A stretch of DNA of 64,000 nt, taken from positions 31,002-95,001 of the forward strand of contig NZ_BCMQ01000010.1 in the NCBI RefSeq assembly GCF_001485415.1. Direction: 5' to 3'. This stretch comes from Myroides odoratimimus (GTDB lineage Bacteria > Bacteroidota > Bacteroidia > Flavobacteriales > Flavobacteriaceae). This document shows positions 18,060 through 26,592 of the stretch, in pieces; position 1 is the stretch's first letter, and every line of letters starts with the position of its first letter. Below the pieces are notes generated by a model that had not been told where the DNA came from, ran no database searches, and saw only the letters and a program-made list of their open reading frames with translations. Position numbers and translations under genes: made by a program.

Positions 18060-18089
18060 CAAATGTAGAAACTTATTTTCAATAAACAA
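18060..18089 (-). promoter_or_regulatory. Promoter of the trp leader and trpB
   Basis: On the minus strand TTG (18089-18087) is followed after exactly 19 bases by TACATTTG (18067-18060), an excellent match to the Bacteroidota -33/-7 consensus. The leader ATG lies 24 bases past the -7 box. Confidence 0.8.
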
Positions 18090-18126
18090 TAAAAAAAGGA
18101 TACCATTTTTTAAATGATATCCTTTA
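18090..18126 (-). terminator. Terminator of the lysozyme-like protein gene
   Basis: On the minus strand AAAGGATATCATT pairs with AATGGTATCCTTT and seven T follow. It ends one base before the TTG of the trp promoter, so the two units are tightly packed but separated. Confidence 0.88.
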
Positions 18127-18146
18127 AGTTTTTCTTTTCTAAAGAG

Positions 18147-18794
18147 TTATAGCATCACTACAGCATCTTTCTCTGCTGTAATATCAGATACATCGTATCC
18201 ACTAAAACTTTTTAGATATGTACGTATCGAAGTACCGTATCCATCTTGGAAACCGTTTGCTCCATTACTGTTCAAGAATTTCTTTACAGAACCTGCTCCA
18301 CCTAAGTGAGCTGCTGCTAAGATTCCTGACTCTGTAATTGCAATTCCTCCGATGCGTTTACCATCAAATTTTTCAATCTCTTTTCTCAAGATCCATTTGT
18401 TTTTTGCAACCAAAGCATCAAAAGCTTTCTCTTGCATTAGTGGATCATGTAAAAAATTAGTCGTATCCGTTACTCCTATTGAACGTAATGCCACTTTACC
18501 AAACTGGTATTTGCCCATGTAACCATATGAATTTACTATTCTGTACAATCCATAAGATTCGCGTACTGCCAATGCCTGTTTAAAACCGACATAAGTCTTT
18601 CCGATAAATGGTATTGCTAATAACTCTCCTGACTCCTCCATAGCTAAATCGCTATATGGAAAATCATAAGATAGGGGGCCTTCAGGAACTATTTTATACT
18701 CCTCTAAAAGCATAGTTTCATACTGTTTAAAACCTGAAACTCCTACCCCTGTTAATAGGACAATACCAATAAAAAAAGAACATTTTTTTCTCAT
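18147..18794 (-). CDS. Exported lysozyme-like / peptidoglycan-associated protein
   Basis: A 215-residue protein with a signal or membrane anchor at residues 4-22 (MRKKCSFFIGIVLL start) and a C-terminal alpha-helical domain with ALAVRESYGLYRIVN, GYMGKYQFG, AITESGILAAAHLGG and YGTSIRTYLKSFSGYD. The glutamate in RES, the YQFG motif and the helix-rich pattern recall lysozyme/lytic-transglycosylase folds; flavobacterial relatives are often labelled peptidoglycan-binding. Catalysis is not proven. I chose ATG 18794: an upstream ATG at 18824 is only about 17 bases past a TAACTTTG -7 element and would put ten extra residues before a normal signal peptide. Confidence 0.75.
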   Translation of the reverse strand: MRKKCSFFIGIVLLTGVGVSGFKQYETMLLEEYKIVPEGPLSYDFPYSDLAMEESGELLAIPFIGKTYVGFKQALAVRESYGLYRIVNSYGYMGKYQFGKVALRSIGVTDTTNFLHDPLMQEKAFDALVAKNKWILRKEIEKFDGKRIGGIAITESGILAAAHLGGAGSVKKFLNSNGANGFQDGYGTSIRTYLKSFSGYDVSDITAEKDAVVML

Positions 18795-18840
18795 TAAAAC
18801 TAATTTCTCAAGCCCTGTCACCACTTGAAATTTCTGTCTG

Positions 18841-18848
18841 CAAAGTTA
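18841..18848 (-). promoter_or_regulatory. Probable -7 element of the lysozyme-like gene
   Basis: On the minus strand TAACTTTG matches TAnnTTTG. With transcription starting about seven bases further, the 5' leader to the ATG at 18794 is about 40 bases, which favours that start over 18824. Confidence 0.5.
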
Positions 18849-19031
18849 CTTCATTTTTCACATTCTCCTATTTTTTTAATATCACTTTTCAAATTTTAAC
18901 ACCAACACACAATATAAAATATTAAAAATCAACCATTTAAAAAATAAACAATTAACTTTTTCAATCTTGTTTGTTTCATAAATAAATCCTAAATTAAAGG
19001 AGCTCACATCACTAAAATAGGCTATTAAACG

Positions 19032-19067
19032 AAAAAAAGGTACAATATTGCTCAATATTGCACCTTT
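19032..19067 (-). terminator. Terminator of the ABC-F gene operon
   Basis: On the minus strand AAAGGTGCAATATTG pairs with CAATATTGTACCTTT (one G-T wobble) across two bases and seven T follow, 27 bases after the ABC-F stop codon. Confidence 0.9.
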
Positions 19068-19093
19068 CTTATTTTTCTTAATTATGGTGTTTT

Positions 19094-20953
19094 TTATTCT
19101 TCCATTTTAGAAGAAAGTTCAAACCATTTCTCTTCTCTATCCTCTAATTCTACTAACACTTTCTGTAGTTCATTTGCTTTAGATTCGATCTCATCATCTC
19201 CTACTTTTCCTTCAGAAAATAATTTCTCTATTTCTACTTTCTTTTGCTCCAGATTAGCAATCTCTCTTTCTATTTTTTGAAACTCTTTTTGCTCCTGAAA
19301 TGTCAATCCTTTTTTAACTTGACTTTCTTTCCAGTTTACCTTCTCTTTTGCTGACTCTTCTTTTACTGGTTCTATACTATCTTCATACGTTCTAAAGTCA
19401 GAATAGTTACCTGGGAAATCCTCTATTTCTCCTTCTCCTCTAAATACGAATAAGTGATCCACAATCTTATCCATAAAGTATCTATCGTGAGAAACTACCA
19501 CTAAACAACCTGGATAGTCTAATAAGAAGCTTTCTAAGACATTTAAAGTCACGATATCCAAATCATTCGTAGGCTCATCCAGAATCAAGAAATTAGGGTT
19601 CTGAATCAATACTGTACATAAATAAAGACGTTTTAGCTCCCCTCCACTTAATTTCTCTACGAAGTCATGTTGTTTCTTTCTATCAAATAAGAAACGCTCT
19701 AGAAGCTGTCCTGCCGATATAGATCTACCTTTAGCCAATGGAATATACTCACCGAACTCTTTAATCACATCGATTACCTTCTGTTCTGGTTTTATATTAA
19801 TCCCTCCTTGTGTATAGTATCCTATTTTTATAGTTTCTCCTACCACTACTTTACCAGCATCTGGTAGTATACCTTGAGTAAGGATATTTAAGAAAGTAGA
19901 CTTTCCACTACCATTCTTTCCGATAATACCTATACGTTCACCTTTATTGAAATTATAACTAAAGTCATTTAAGATGACCTTATCCTTAAACTTCTTATGT
20001 AGTTTATGAAGCTCCACGATCTTACTACCGATACGCTCCATATTGATTTCTAACTCTACTTGGTGTTCACGTCTTCTACTATGTGCTTTTTCTTTAATTA
20101 CATAGAAGTCATCAATACGAGACTTAGACTTAGTTGTACGTGCTTTAGGCTGTCTTCTCATCCAAGACAACTCTTTTACAAACAAGTTCTGCGCCTTGTC
20201 TATACTTGCATTCTCTATCGCTAGACGTTCCTCTTTTTTCTCTAGATAATAAGAGTAGTTTCCTTTATACTGATAAATCTTACCATTATCTAGTTCAATA
20301 ATTTCATTACAAACCCTTTCTAAAAAGAAACGGTCGTGCGTCACCATAAACAACGTAATATTTTCCTTAGCGAAGTAATTCTCTAACCATTCGATCATCT
20401 CTAGATCTAAGTGGTTAGTAGGCTCATCTAGGATTAACAAGTCTGGTCTATTAATTAAGATAATAGCTAATGCTAACCTTTTGCGTTGTCCTCCTGATAG
20501 TGTTTTTACTTTTATCTTCAGATCTTCTAACTTCAGCTTAAACAAGATTTGTTTATACTGTGTCTCGAAATCCCAAGCATTATGAGCATCCATCTTCTCG
20601 AATGCCTTCTGATAAGCATCTACATCTTCTGGATTTTCTAATGCTTTTTCGTATTCTTCTATGATTTTTAAAGTATCATTGTCGGAAGCAAAAATACTTT
20701 CTTCTATTGTCAATTCATCTTGCAGTACAGGCTCCTGAGGCAAAAAGGCCATACGGATACCTTTGCGCATGACTACTTGTCCTGCATCTGGAAAGTCTTC
20801 TCCTGTCAGGATTTTTAAAATGGTTGTTTTACCTGTTCCATTCTTTGCTACGAAAGCAATTTTCTGATCTTTATTAATTCCAAATGATACATCCTCGAAC
20901 AATGTTCTCGCACCAAATGATTTCGCTATATTCTCAACCGATAAGTAATTCAC
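19094..20953 (-). CDS. ABC-F family ATPase (Uup-like)
   Basis: A 619-residue soluble protein with two ABC ATPase domains and no membrane segments. Walker A boxes are KNGTGKTT (about residue 37) and KNGSGKST (about 348), signatures LSGGQRKR and LSGGELKR, and Walker B boxes LLILDEPTNHLD and FLILDEPTNDLD. The linker carries the KARTTKSKSR basic stretch and the C-terminus (about 540-619) is a glutamate/lysine-rich coiled coil as in Uup. ABC-F proteins act on ribosomes or branched DNA rather than in transport. It begins 37 bases after the metallophosphoesterase and is the last gene of the run. Confidence 0.92.
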   Translation of the reverse strand: MNYLSVENIAKSFGARTLFEDVSFGINKDQKIAFVAKNGTGKTTILKILTGEDFPDAGQVVMRKGIRMAFLPQEPVLQDELTIEESIFASDNDTLKIIEEYEKALENPEDVDAYQKAFEKMDAHNAWDFETQYKQILFKLKLEDLKIKVKTLSGGQRKRLALAIILINRPDLLILDEPTNHLDLEMIEWLENYFAKENITLFMVTHDRFFLERVCNEIIELDNGKIYQYKGNYSYYLEKKEERLAIENASIDKAQNLFVKELSWMRRQPKARTTKSKSRIDDFYVIKEKAHSRRREHQVELEINMERIGSKIVELHKLHKKFKDKVILNDFSYNFNKGERIGIIGKNGSGKSTFLNILTQGILPDAGKVVVGETIKIGYYTQGGINIKPEQKVIDVIKEFGEYIPLAKGRSISAGQLLERFLFDRKKQHDFVEKLSGGELKRLYLCTVLIQNPNFLILDEPTNDLDIVTLNVLESFLLDYPGCLVVVSHDRYFMDKIVDHLFVFRGEGEIEDFPGNYSDFRTYEDSIEPVKEESAKEKVNWKESQVKKGLTFQEQKEFQKIEREIANLEQKKVEIEKLFSEGKVGDDEIESKANELQKVLVELEDREEKWFELSSKMEE

Positions 20954-20990
20954 AATCTAATATTTTTTTACAAAAATAGCCTTTATTTTA

Positions 20991-22112
20991 TTATATTCCT
21001 TGTACTCTGATTACGACGTATTCTGACACAGTACCTATTCTATATCTACCTCCCCATATTCCTACACCAGAACTGACATAGATATGTGTATCCTCTTTCT
21101 TTAGATACCCATGCGAATTCTCAAATAACCGATCTGTTATCCAAGACACAGGCCACATCTGTCCTCTATGTGTATGTCCAGAACACTGTAGATCCACTCT
21201 ATTGTTCACCGCATTTTCTAAGGCGTAAGGTTGATGATCTAATAGAATATTCAGTTTGTCACCATCTATGTTCTCCATCAGTTCACCTAACTCTTTACGA
21301 TGTCTATTCGTCTTATCATCTCGTCCTATCAGATTCACGTTTATATCTTCTAGTACCTTGACCTGATCTCGTAATATATTTATACCTGCTGATTTTAAGA
21401 ACGTAACGCTTCCTTCTACCCCTGCCAGATATTCGTGATTACCTAGACAGGCATATGTACCATACTCACTCTTAAACTGCTTTAATACCTCATCTAACTT
21501 ATAATATTGTAATGGTATCAGACTTACATCTATCACATCTCCTGCGATAAGTACAGCATCAGCATGCTCTGCATTGACAGTATCTACCCATTTATTTAAC
21601 TCTTTGTGTTCTATAGCATACCCAAGATGCAAATCTGTTAACAAAACAAAACGAAGCTCTTTAGGCAACTTCTTATTCACCTTGATCACTACTTCTTTTC
21701 TCTTCTTTTTAAGATAGGTAATATGTCCTATAAACGCAATTACTAATGTCAACAGTATCAATAGAGAACCACGTGCAGAAGAGTAATGATCATAAATAAA
21801 CAAGGTAGACTGCTGTGTAAAATGATTAATCAATGCTCCTATATCAAAAAGTAAACACAGCATAAAAGCGTATATACTCAACATAAGCCAACCCGTACCT
21901 ATTCTATAGAAATATGATGCTAAATATACAGGCATTCTCTTCCCTACACCATAGAATATAAGTATGCTTAACGACATCGTCAATGCTATAGCACCAAATA
22001 ACACCTTTATACTAAAATCACTATCTCTAACTAATGCACTATAATTAAAAAACACATATACATTAGACAGCATATACATAATGAATATGCCTAAAAAAAG
22101 AAATCTCTTCAT
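20991..22112 (-). CDS. Membrane-anchored calcineurin-like metallophosphoesterase
   Basis: A 373-residue protein with four to five N-terminal membrane helices (residues 4-130) and a C-terminal phosphoesterase domain. The metal-site motifs are all present in order: DLHLG near 160, GDVID near 192, GNHEY near 225 and GHTHRGQMW near 317. This is the YkuE/YaeI-like layout, whose members hydrolyse phosphodiester bonds; a lipid substrate such as UDP-diacylglucosamine has been shown for some relatives, but specificity here is unknown. It starts three bases after the sensor kinase gene ends, so the two are almost certainly co-transcribed. Confidence 0.9.
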   Translation of the reverse strand: MKRFLFLGIFIMYMLSNVYVFFNYSALVRDSDFSIKVLFGAIALTMSLSILIFYGVGKRMPVYLASYFYRIGTGWLMLSIYAFMLCLLFDIGALINHFTQQSTLFIYDHYSSARGSLLILLTLVIAFIGHITYLKKKRKEVVIKVNKKLPKELRFVLLTDLHLGYAIEHKELNKWVDTVNAEHADAVLIAGDVIDVSLIPLQYYKLDEVLKQFKSEYGTYACLGNHEYLAGVEGSVTFLKSAGINILRDQVKVLEDINVNLIGRDDKTNRHRKELGELMENIDGDKLNILLDHQPYALENAVNNRVDLQCSGHTHRGQMWPVSWITDRLFENSHGYLKKEDTHIYVSSGVGIWGGRYRIGTVSEYVVIRVQGI

Positions 22113-22115
22113 TGA

Positions 22116-25073
22116 TTACTTTAAAACATTTTTTAATACTATTCTCACTAATGTTCCTTCGCTATCATGCTTGATGATTAAGTCATCATCTAGATACGAT
22201 TGGATTAGTGAGATTCTCTCTTTCACGATAGCCATACCTTTAGACTCATGTTTCTTATTATTCACAGCAGTATTTCCTACTCCATTGTCCTTTATTTCTA
22301 TAGCTAAATACTCTTCTTCTGTTTTATAAATACGAATCACAATACGAGGACTCTTTATATGCTGAGGAAAAGCATGTACTAAACTATTCTCTACGAAAGG
22401 CTGTAGTAATAAAGGAGGAACTAATATACCTCTTAGATCTACTCCCTTTGCATCTATCTCGAAACTCACCCTTCCGTCTAATCGCATATTTTCAATCTCG
22501 ACGTATGTGCTCAGGTACTCGCATTCCTCATTTAAGGTAATGCGTTCTCTGGTAGACATATCTAATGTTGTCCTAATCAATTGAGCAAAACGCTCTAAAT
22601 AAAAGAGTGCATCATCTACCTCTTCTTTTATAATATAGTACTGAATAGAACTCAATACATTAAAGATAAAGTGAGAGTTCATTTGACTACGTACAGACTG
22701 TAATTTTACCTCTGCTAATCTCTTTTGATATTCTAGCCTTTTACGTTCTGCTATTTGAACTTTTCTCAACTGTTTAAACCTAAATAAATAGAACAAAGAA
22801 GAAACAGTTAATAGTAGAATAGCACATAATATAATAAACCAAGCCTTTGCATAAAACGGTTTATCTACCTCTACTAATAAGAGTGGGTATATTAGTTCAT
22901 TTCCACTGTCATAGTCATACACCTTAATATCGATAGGATATAGTCCTGACTCTAGATAATGTAAATCTAGCCTATTCTCTTTTACACTGATCCAATTCTC
23001 GCCTAACTTTAAGCGGTACTGAAACTCTAATTTGCCTGGAAACTTCGTTCCTAATACTTCGAAGCCTATCTGAATATTATTCTCTCTGCTATCTAATTCT
23101 AACTTTCGTATATGATGATAGACCTCACCATTTTTTTCTAATTCATGTCCATTGACTGTAATCTCCGAAATATTGACCTCATACTGAACATTTCTTCTTT
23201 TAAAATAAGTGATATCTAACGTATACACCCCATCTACTGTCCCTATGAATAGCAAATTATCCTTTAACTCATAAGATAGGATCTCTTCATTGCCAAAGCC
23301 TTGTTCCTTATTAAATTGAAACTTGTGATTATCATCTATAACGGTTAGCCCTTTACTCGTTCCTATTAAGATCTTTTGTCCTATACACTTGAGCAAGGTT
23401 ATATTGGCTCCTACAATATCTTTATTTGAGATAAAGTCCTTCACCATATACTTTCCGCTCTGCGTCTCTAGTATATAAATGTCATTAAAGTCCGTAGCTA
23501 CGTAAAGCGTATTATTAGCTCCTCTCTCTATCTTCTTTAATCTATTCTCAGGAAACAGATTGCGCTTAGACAAGGACATAAAGTTCTTTCCATCGAAAGT
23601 ATACAATCCATCTAGAGCTCCTGCCAAAAACATCTTGTCTCCTACATACTCTATATCTACGATATCTCTTGGTATATCCTCACTATCTACCCTAAAGTGG
23701 TACTGATAGTCCATCTTATTCAAATCCTGATACACCCTTACTCCTCCAAAAGGATTAGTCTCAATAAATCTGTTTTGATAAAAGCCAAACTGGTAGGTAT
23801 GAATAGAATGATAAGATAAAATATACCCGTTATACCCTATCTGAAACACACCTATACTACTACTAACCCAAATCGCACCATTATACTCTACTGCGGAGTA
23901 GAATATAATCTTATCTACAGGCACCGTATAATCAATCTCAAAAAAGTGATTGCTTTTCGTAGTTATAGCTAAATGTTTGCGATAATGCTGTTCTTGATAA
24001 TGCTTAAATGCTGATAGAGGTATAGTCCCTACTTCCTCATCTTTATTCTGTATCAACACTCCTTTTTGAGTAAAGAAGAACACTCTGTCTTTCAACTTTT
24101 TTATAACAGATACTCCTCCGTGTGAGCTATCATAACTCAGAGGAGAGAATAAATCGATCTGAAATACCCCTTGAGATTTAGTCCCTATATATAAGAAGTC
24201 ATTCTTTTCATCATATCCCACAGAATAGAAGTCCGTAGAAGCTACTCCTAAGTACTCTGTGATATTATCTAATGAGACTCCATCCCATCTATACAGTCGC
24301 CCATTATTATCATCTACTCCACCACTGACGATATACAGCTGATTATTTGCTTTCTTTATATCCTTGACTGGTGGAATATCATACTTGGCTATCACTTTTT
24401 TAGTAGATAAATCTTTGACTACTAAGCCATCCTGACCTCCGATAAACACCTTATCGTCAAAACCAATAGCAGCAAATATTCTTCCCTCTTTTTCTACTAG
24501 AACTAACTCATTATTTATGAGCTTAAATATTCCATCATTAATCGTAGCTACATATACCTCTCCTCGATACTCAAAGAAATCACTTACCTCAAATGGGTGA
24601 TGCTTATTCGTAACAAAACTAGGAGTAATAACTGAGAAGTCTTTTTTAGAGATCAGAGACACCCCATCAGAGGTAGCTACATAGATATAATCACCATTGT
24701 GATATAATCGCCTTATTCTATTAGAGATAAGTCCCTGCTGTACACTGATGATACGCACCTCACCTTTACCTCTATATAAGATACCTTGTCCATAACTCCC
24801 TACCCAGATACCCTGCTTATCATCCTCTATGATATCTGTTATATTAGTATATCGGTATCGAGCAGCATCCTCATTCGCTTTTACTATACCTTGTATTTTT
24901 TGTGCTAGACCAGATCGAGACCCTATCCATACTATCCCTTTAGAATCCACACATAGCGCACGTACATCATTAGCCATCAGACCATTCTCTATGGTATACT
25001 GCTTCGTGATAATCCCCTGCCCGAATCCTATAAAGTAAAAGAATACAAAAAATACAGTTAGTAAATATCTCAT
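22116..25073 (-). CDS. Propeller-type sensor histidine kinase (LytS-like kinase domain)
   Basis: A 985-residue inner-membrane sensor. A signal sequence (1-19) leads to a long periplasmic region of repeated two-component-regulator propeller blades (about 20-640, with repeats such as GIVWIGSRSGL and LFIGTVDGVYTLD), a Y_Y_Y-type immunoglobulin-like domain (about 650-735), one membrane helix (about 742-763), a coiled linker, then a His_kinase domain. The phospho-accepting H801 lies in QMNSHFIFN, where most relatives have Pro before His. ENSLVHAF and DNGVG mark the ATPase part. Its ATG overlaps the stop of the LytTR regulator as ATGA, so they form one two-component system; the stimulus is unknown. 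Confidence 0.93.
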   Translation of the reverse strand: MRYLLTVFFVFFYFIGFGQGIITKQYTIENGLMANDVRALCVDSKGIVWIGSRSGLAQKIQGIVKANEDAARYRYTNITDIIEDDKQGIWVGSYGQGILYRGKGEVRIISVQQGLISNRIRRLYHNGDYIYVATSDGVSLISKKDFSVITPSFVTNKHHPFEVSDFFEYRGEVYVATINDGIFKLINNELVLVEKEGRIFAAIGFDDKVFIGGQDGLVVKDLSTKKVIAKYDIPPVKDIKKANNQLYIVSGGVDDNNGRLYRWDGVSLDNITEYLGVASTDFYSVGYDEKNDFLYIGTKSQGVFQIDLFSPLSYDSSHGGVSVIKKLKDRVFFFTQKGVLIQNKDEEVGTIPLSAFKHYQEQHYRKHLAITTKSNHFFEIDYTVPVDKIIFYSAVEYNGAIWVSSSIGVFQIGYNGYILSYHSIHTYQFGFYQNRFIETNPFGGVRVYQDLNKMDYQYHFRVDSEDIPRDIVDIEYVGDKMFLAGALDGLYTFDGKNFMSLSKRNLFPENRLKKIERGANNTLYVATDFNDIYILETQSGKYMVKDFISNKDIVGANITLLKCIGQKILIGTSKGLTVIDDNHKFQFNKEQGFGNEEILSYELKDNLLFIGTVDGVYTLDITYFKRRNVQYEVNISEITVNGHELEKNGEVYHHIRKLELDSRENNIQIGFEVLGTKFPGKLEFQYRLKLGENWISVKENRLDLHYLESGLYPIDIKVYDYDSGNELIYPLLLVEVDKPFYAKAWFIILCAILLLTVSSLFYLFRFKQLRKVQIAERKRLEYQKRLAEVKLQSVRSQMNSHFIFNVLSSIQYYIIKEEVDDALFYLERFAQLIRTTLDMSTRERITLNEECEYLSTYVEIENMRLDGRVSFEIDAKGVDLRGILVPPLLLQPFVENSLVHAFPQHIKSPRIVIRIYKTEEEYLAIEIKDNGVGNTAVNNKKHESKGMAIVKERISLIQSYLDDDLIIKHDSEGTLVRIVLKNVLK

Positions 25074-25795
25074 ATATTAAGGCTATTAAGCTCCTTCATC
25101 ATAGCAGAAGCCACCGTAATCACATTATCCACCTCTTCATGATTCACTACCATCTGTTCTTTAAAACAAATCACATTCGTATCCTTATCGATATAATCGA
25201 TATGATCTACATTCACTAAATAAGAGCGATTTACACGTTTAAAGTTTTTATGCTTTATTTTATCTTCCACATTCTTTAATGTCTTAGACACTAAATATTT
25301 CTGATCTTTTAAATAAATCTCGCAGTAGTTATCCGCAGCCTTACAGTACACGATGTCTTCTACTCGTACGATATAGCGCTTCTGATTATTCTTTATAATC
25401 TTATAAAAGTAGTGATATCCCTCTAGTTCTTTATATTTGTCGAATACGTTCTGTACATCCTGTATCCCTATCGGCTTCAGTAGATACTTCAGACAGTCAT
25501 ACTTATTAATGGCCTCTATAGCATACTGGTCATACGCTGTAGTAAACACCACTTCGAAAGTACTTTTATCTACATAATTAAATAACTCAAATCCATCCTC
25601 TTCAGGCATGTGAATATCTAAGAATACAATATCAGGTAATATAGCATTAACTTCTTTTACAGCTTCTTGCACAGAATGGGCAGTATGTACGACTATTCGT
25701 TCGTGGTATACTACTTTTTTCTCTATAATCGTTTTGAGTACTTCAGCTACTTTAGGTTCATCATCTACAACTAAAACAACTAGTTCATTCATCAT
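25070..25795 (-). CDS. LytTR family response regulator
   Basis: A 241-residue cytoplasmic regulator. The receiver domain (residues 5-120) has the acidic pair DDE at 11-13, the phospho-acceptor D60 in FLDIHMPEEDG and the KP pair at about 107-108. A LytTR DNA-binding domain follows (about 135-237, with KRVNRSYLVNVDHIDYID). It is the first gene of the run and overlaps its kinase by four bases. The start could equally be the second ATG (25792). A TATTTTTG -7-like element lies at 25842-25835 on the minus strand. Target sites cannot be read here. Confidence 0.95.
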   Translation of the reverse strand: MMNELVVLVVDDEPKVAEVLKTIIEKKVVYHERIVVHTAHSVQEAVKEVNAILPDIVFLDIHMPEEDGFELFNYVDKSTFEVVFTTAYDQYAIEAINKYDCLKYLLKPIGIQDVQNVFDKYKELEGYHYFYKIIKNNQKRYIVRVEDIVYCKAADNYCEIYLKDQKYLVSKTLKNVEDKIKHKNFKRVNRSYLVNVDHIDYIDKDTNVICFKEQMVVNHEEVDNVITVASAMMKELNSLNI

Positions 25796-26318
25796 GTTCG
25801 TAAGGTATTTATTTTATAATAATGGTGGTATACGCAAAAATAAACAATACATCCATATCCTCACTACATCTACTGATATAAATAGGCAATAATATTCATC
25901 CTACTGGTACTTACAGCTGATGACTCACTTATGTTTTACTTGATGAAATACAATCAAAACACGACACTATTCTAATGCATTTCTGATTTATGTGATACAT
26001 TCAAAACTACAACACTGATTCTCAATTCCTACAAACCTGTAAGATGTATTCAAAATTAATTAGTTTACTTTTTTATTTTTCAGCTAGTATAAAGACTTAT
26101 AAAGACTAAAAAAGTCACTTCTATCTCTCTTTTTTTATCCTTCTCCCCCAAAAAACCTGCTAAACAGAGTAATTAATAAAAAAACAATCTCATTTTTTTC
26201 ACAACCTCAAAACAATCAAAACACTATATATCAACACATTAAACACAAAACACCTAATTATACACTTCCTCTTAAAATGCCCACAACCCCTATAAACATT
26301 AACGATATCTGCAAATCC

Positions 26319-26394
26319 CTCGACAATACATGGACAATACCTCGAGAATGGTGGAGCTAGAGCCTTGTTTGTCGAACAATGCTTCTTTTGTATT
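26319..26394 (+). repeat. Dispersed intergenic repeat, copy B
   Basis: Plus-strand partner of the minus-strand copy at 406-480. The perfect core CGAGAATGGTGGAG is at 26343-26356. Within this copy GACAATAC occurs twice with a four-base spacer, and TCGA-containing ends (CTCGA and TCGAG) flank that pair, so the left half has its own small repeat structure. Confidence 0.65.
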
Positions 26395-26512
26395 CCACCT
26401 ATTCTCCTCTAATGAGCTTATCTGGATAATGGTAAACAACTTCGAAACTTCTCTAAACAGTCTCCTACTACCTATTCATAAATAAATACAAGACTTATAC
26501 ACTCCTAAAAAC

Positions 26513-26553
26513 AAAAAAGTCAGCCCACACAAGATCGTGTGAACTGACTTTTT
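26513..26553 (-). terminator. Terminator of the oligopeptide-binding protein gene
   Basis: On the minus strand AAAAAGTCAG pairs with CTGACTTTTT, and the inner CACAC/GTGTG extends the stem; a T-run closes it. It is 40 bases past the stop codon. Confidence 0.85.
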
Positions 26554-26592
26554 GTATTCTTATCCCACAGTAGGTACTGCGGCGGGACTATA

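Larger units (their letters stand above)
25796..26592. other. Long gene-free region with dispersed repeat copy
   Basis: About 800 AT-rich bases without a convincing gene. It holds the promoter side of the LytTR regulator, copy B of the dispersed repeat at 26319-26394, the terminator of the oligopeptide-binding protein at 26513-26553, and a second short palindrome (CAGTA/TACTG within 26565-26590) right after that gene's stop codon. Confidence 0.7.
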
